Below, piece after piece: positions 13,217 through 14,672 of a stretch of 14,672 nt of DNA. This DNA comes from Chlamydiota bacterium. GTDB taxonomy: Bacteria; Chlamydiota; Chlamydiia; Chlamydiales; VGMA01. Both the position numbers and the translations under genes were made by a program. The notes under the pieces are model-generated. The model was not told the DNA's origin and made no database searches. It was given only the letters and a program-made list of their open reading frames with translations. The first letter of the stretch is position 1. Every line of letters begins with the position of its first letter. The stretch lies in contig VGMA01000025.1 in the NCBI GenBank assembly GCA_016866575.1, forward strand, positions 1-14,672, given 5' to 3'.

Positions 13217-14672
13217 ATGCTTTCGTCTACTTCTAGTGTTAGTTCTGGTCCAAGTGTTGATATATTAGGTAGAATTCACGAACACGTCGATCACGAACAC
13301 GTCGATATAGTGCTAACTCAAAACTCAGATACTCACATGACAGCAGAAATAGGGGAGCCGGAGTCGATAGTTGGGGATGATTTTGTGATGCACTCAATGT
13401 CAGCAAATGAAGCAGTAATCTTTCTTAAAGAAGATAAAGAGAATGAAGCAGAGATCAAAGAGTGCTTTGGTAAGATTAAAGCTAAGGCTTTTGAGAAGCT
13501 TGGACCTCCTTGCGCAATCAAAGATTTCAAACTTTTCATCTATAACGATAGAACGGGAAGCTATGTTTATAAAAATTATTTAGGAAATGAGGTAAAAGGG
13601 GTAATCGACTTTACAGAAGCGCCTTTTAAATGCGATGAAATAGATCTAGAATATGCTAAGCTTGATGGGACAGCTTTTCTTCGTTCTAACCGAGGAACGC
13701 AAGGGGGCGGGGCTTATCGCGCCGGATATATGGCAGATCCGCTTTCTCCAAGTGGTCTTGTTATGCACCCTTCAACAGCTAAATTTATGCCAAAAAGCAT
13801 GGGCGAATTTTGTGATAAGCACATGCAAAGGGCAATGAAACCAGGAGCGAATGACGAGGACTATAAACAAGCTTTATCTAAAATGGTAGCAATTGACTTG
13901 TATCGTAAAAAAATTCGTAAGAAAGTAAGAGAAGAAATCGCTACGCTTAATCGTGATATAGGTTGTTTAGAGGGGACTGCTGCAAATGCAGAACGGATTA
14001 GAGCAAAAAACAATGATAAGGCGCACCTCAATGCCATTTTGGCCAATATTGAAAATAGCGATCACTTTGCAGCTAATTTTGTTTGCTGTAGAGATGATTT
14101 GCGAGCTGTTTCATTAGGGGATCATCCAGATCACGAACAAGCGATCATTGAGGCTTCAAATTTAGATCGAGCAGCTAGAAATCACATTGAGGGGACCACT
14201 GATGGGGGTTGGTTCGGCATGTTTGGTCAAAAAAATTTACAGCTACAACCAGAAGATGAAAAATACTGCGCTCTTCTAGGCTCACTCGCTCTTTCAAATA
14301 GAGCAAATCAGTACAACCCTTACTGCGTAAAAGCGATACCAACTAAAGGCAACACCGCTATCGAGTACAACCTCTTCTTGAAAAACGCCGAGCATATCGT
14401 TAATGGGACTGATGAAACAGCTTTAAATGGACTCGAAATGTTCGACGGCTTAGAAGATGAAAAGATAAAACTTCGCATACAAACAGCTTTTGAAGATGCT
14501 GATAATGATGTAAATGAGGTATTAAGAAGCATTAATATACAAGCTATAGGAAGAAATACAGATTTCAATGCCGCACTAAACGTTTTTAGAGAAGATTATG
14601 CCGCTGGATGGAATGATTTGGATTTAGATGAGGTAGATGATTCGGTTTTATCTATGGGTAGCTCTTCTGTTA
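13217..14672 (+). CDS. Large unrecognised ORF, candidate T3SS effector, C-terminus beyond window
   Basis: Reading from ATG 13217 gives 485 codons without a stop to the window edge. The start is supported by AAAGGAG 11 nt upstream and a strong promoter. The N-terminus is Ser/Thr-rich (MLSSTSSVSSGPSVD), typical of chlamydial type III substrates, and is followed by a duplicated HEHVD (21-30). Residues 60-250 are mixed alpha/beta with a Gly-rich patch RGTQGGGAYRAGY (159-171) and a basic helix YRKKIRKKVREE (229-240). Residues 240-325 look helical; 326-340 contain GTTDGGWFGMFGQ; the visible end is acidic (DLDLDEVDD). Cysteines and histidines are scattered, with CC at 290-291. No membrane segment and no family or catalytic motif that I recognise. 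Position at the end of a run of exported proteins suggests an effector; this is inference. Confidence 0.75.
   Translation, partial: MLSSTSSVSSGPSVDILGRIHEHVDHEHVDIVLTQNSDTHMTAEIGEPESIVGDDFVMHSMSANEAVIFLKEDKENEAEIKECFGKIKAKAFEKLGPPCAIKDFKLFIYNDRTGSYVYKNYLGNEVKGVIDFTEAPFKCDEIDLEYAKLDGTAFLRSNRGTQGGGAYRAGYMADPLSPSGLVMHPSTAKFMPKSMGEFCDKHMQRAMKPGANDEDYKQALSKMVAIDLYRKKIRKKVREEIATLNRDIGCLEGTAANAERIRAKNNDKAHLNAILANIENSDHFAANFVCCRDDLRAVSLGDHPDHEQAIIEASNLDRAARNHIEGTTDGGWFGMFGQKNLQLQPEDEKYCALLGSLALSNRANQYNPYCVKAIPTKGNTAIEYNLFLKNAEHIVNGTDETALNGLEMFDGLEDEKIKLRIQTAFEDADNDVNEVLRSINIQAIGRNTDFNAALNVFREDYAAGWNDLDLDEVDDSVLSMGSSSV
13277..13306 (+). repeat. Perfect 15-bp tandem duplication in the right-edge ORF
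   Basis: CACGAACACGTCGAT occurs twice head to tail (13277-13291 and 13292-13306), encoding HEHVD-HEHVD at residues 21-30. The copies are identical at DNA level, which suggests a recent slippage event or selection for the His/Asp/Glu cluster. Confidence 0.9.

Overview
The window most likely comes from the chromosome of a member of the Chlamydiota, probably one outside the Chlamydiaceae (an amoeba- or arthropod-associated 'environmental' chlamydia). The main reason is the minus-strand operon at 1-6821. It has the gene order and protein features of the chlamydial type III secretion (T3SS) block CT663-CT671: chaperone, CdsD with FHA domains, CdsE, CdsF, CdsG, a CT668/SctI-type protein, CdsN ATPase, CdsO and CdsP. 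The species cannot be named from sequence reading alone.

Layout. (1) 1-6821, minus strand: a tightly packed T3SS structural operon. It reads CT663-like chaperone, sctD, cdsE, sctF (needle), cdsG, sctI-like, sctN, sctO and sctP. Three junctions are ATGA stop/start overlaps (cdsG/sctI, sctN/sctO, sctO/sctP). sctP runs off the left edge. (2) 6822-6876: a 55-bp divergent intergenic region. (3) 6877-8187, plus strand: three small unrecognised genes for helical proteins with Lys/Arg-rich tails. (4) 8188-8533: an AT-rich spacer with no gene and one strong promoter at its right end. (5) 8534-14672, plus strand: four transcription units that look like exported T3SS substrates. They are a two-gene unit of small acidic secreted-like proteins (8534-9841), a 586-residue SctE/YopB/CopB-like pore-forming translocator (10043-11803), a Thr-rich 332-residue secreted protein that may be the second translocator (12091-13089), and a large unrecognised, effector-like ORF open at the right edge (13217-14672).

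Each of the four units in region 5 has a near-consensus sigma-70-type promoter with an exact 17-bp spacer. The second, third and fourth units are each preceded by a clear rho-independent terminator. The genes fit together as machine plus cargo: a basal body, needle, ATPase and chaperone operon facing away from a group of candidate translocators, tip or filament proteins and effectors. The least explained parts are the acidic gene pair, the three basic-tailed proteins and the right-edge ORF.
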